Origin: Pseudoalteromonas rubra
GTDB lineage: Bacteria; Pseudomonadota; Gammaproteobacteria; Enterobacterales; Alteromonadaceae
NCBI RefSeq assembly: GCF_005887095.1
Contig: NZ_PNCI01000006.1
Coordinates: 1 to 55,807, forward strand
Direction: 5' to 3'
Length of the DNA: 55,807 nucleotides
A program made the position numbers and the translations under genes. Below the pieces are notes generated by a model that searched no databases, was not told the DNA's origin, and saw nothing but the letters and a program-made list of their open reading frames with translations. Every line of letters starts with the position of its first letter. Within the stretch, counting starts at the first letter, position 1. Of the stretch, positions 55,398-55,807 are shown in pieces.

Positions 55398-55807
55398 AGT
55401 TATTACCCGTGAATTAGGGAAAAATACATTATTGTCTGAAAATTTTTTAAAAATGTCTTAAATTTTTTCATTTTTTGATCCGAAAAAAACTTCCACAACA
55501 AAATCATTGTTTCCTCCCAAGTAAATCATAAAGTTAGCAAATCGCGCTAAAAAGCACCGTTGATATATTTCAATCATAGGCTCTATTTTGAATTGAAAAT
55601 CACAACAAAAGTGTTGTTTTTCAATGTTTTGGGTTGGTTTGGTGACTTGTCTTTTATTGAAAAATGATCAACGATCATATTGTTTGGATCGTGTTTACGG
55701 TGTTTTTCAAGTTAGCCCCCTATGGCAGGATAGTTGTCACTCCTAAAATTTAACCAATTGGGGCGGTCAGGTGTAAGTGTGCCTCGTTAGTCATCACTGA
55801 AAAACAC
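55398..55807. other. AT-rich non-coding end of the window
   Basis: About 410 bases with no open frame of interest. A large hairpin lies at 55592-55625. The next gene lies beyond the window. Confidence 0.4.
55592..55625. repeat. hairpin in the non-coding tail
   Basis: ATTGAAAA and TTTTCAAT form an outer eight-base-pair stem and ACAAC/GTTGT an inner five-base-pair stem, with a two-base bulge and a six-base loop. Confidence 0.6.

Noticed and set aside
55398..55807. Retron msr-msd locus
   Set aside because: Hairpins are present but no reverse transcriptase gene is in the window.

Overview
The window looks like chromosomal DNA of a marine gammaproteobacterium of the order Alteromonadales, most probably Pseudoalteromonas. 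This is inferred from the housekeeping genes (rapA, ygfB-pepP-ubiH-ubiI, gcvT-gcvH-gcvP, a 6S RNA next to the ygfB cluster), from RND efflux and hybrid-kinase genes of the expected type, and from short palindromic repeats. No database search was possible, so all family names rest on motifs and remembered family sequences.

Layout. (1) 1-3.3 kb is an accessory patch: the 5' part of a Y1/IS200-type transposase on the left edge, a probable gene remnant, a membrane-anchored orphan, a GIY-YIG-like protein and a small membrane/coiled-coil protein. (2) 3.3-13.8 kb holds a secreted fibrinogen-like protein, a small membrane protein, a compact minus-strand operon (membrane fusion protein, RND pump, OmpR-type regulator, sensor kinase) and a di-heme peroxidase with a long C-terminal extension. 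(3) 14.0-16.2 kb is a small-peptide region. It has an orphan double-glycine, cysteine-containing peptide on the plus strand and a minus-strand operon of XRE regulator, integral membrane protein and a 42-residue double-glycine peptide, with two related palindromes between them. (4) 16.3-26.4 kb holds rapA, a PIN-PhoH ATPase, a LysE remnant, a hybrid histidine kinase with a partner response regulator whose GGDEF domain is degenerate, and a DUF3192 lipoprotein. (5) 26.5-37.0 kb has two arrays of REP/BIME-like palindromes flanking a 2-hydroxyacid dehydrogenase, a MerR regulator with a SO_0444-type metal permease, an acyltransferase, 6S RNA and ygfB-pepP-ubiH-ubiI. (6) 37.0-43.3 kb has a LysR regulator divergent from a probable GcvT-fold protein, followed by the glycine cleavage genes.

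(7) 43.3-55.8 kb is the most interesting part: an AT-rich defence island starting only nine bases after gcvP. It opens with three 18-21-bp direct repeats that resemble a transposon end. A sigma-54 activator with a CARF-like N-terminal sensor (RtcR-like) follows, then a sigma-54 promoter (GG-N10-GC), an unrecognised 181-residue protein, a 1112-residue DruH-like protein and a 2085-residue DruE-like helicase with a DUF1998 domain. The last two match the architecture of a type III Druantia anti-phage system. The arrangement suggests that this Druantia operon is held silent and switched on by a ligand-sensing sigma-54 activator, with an extra small protein made first.
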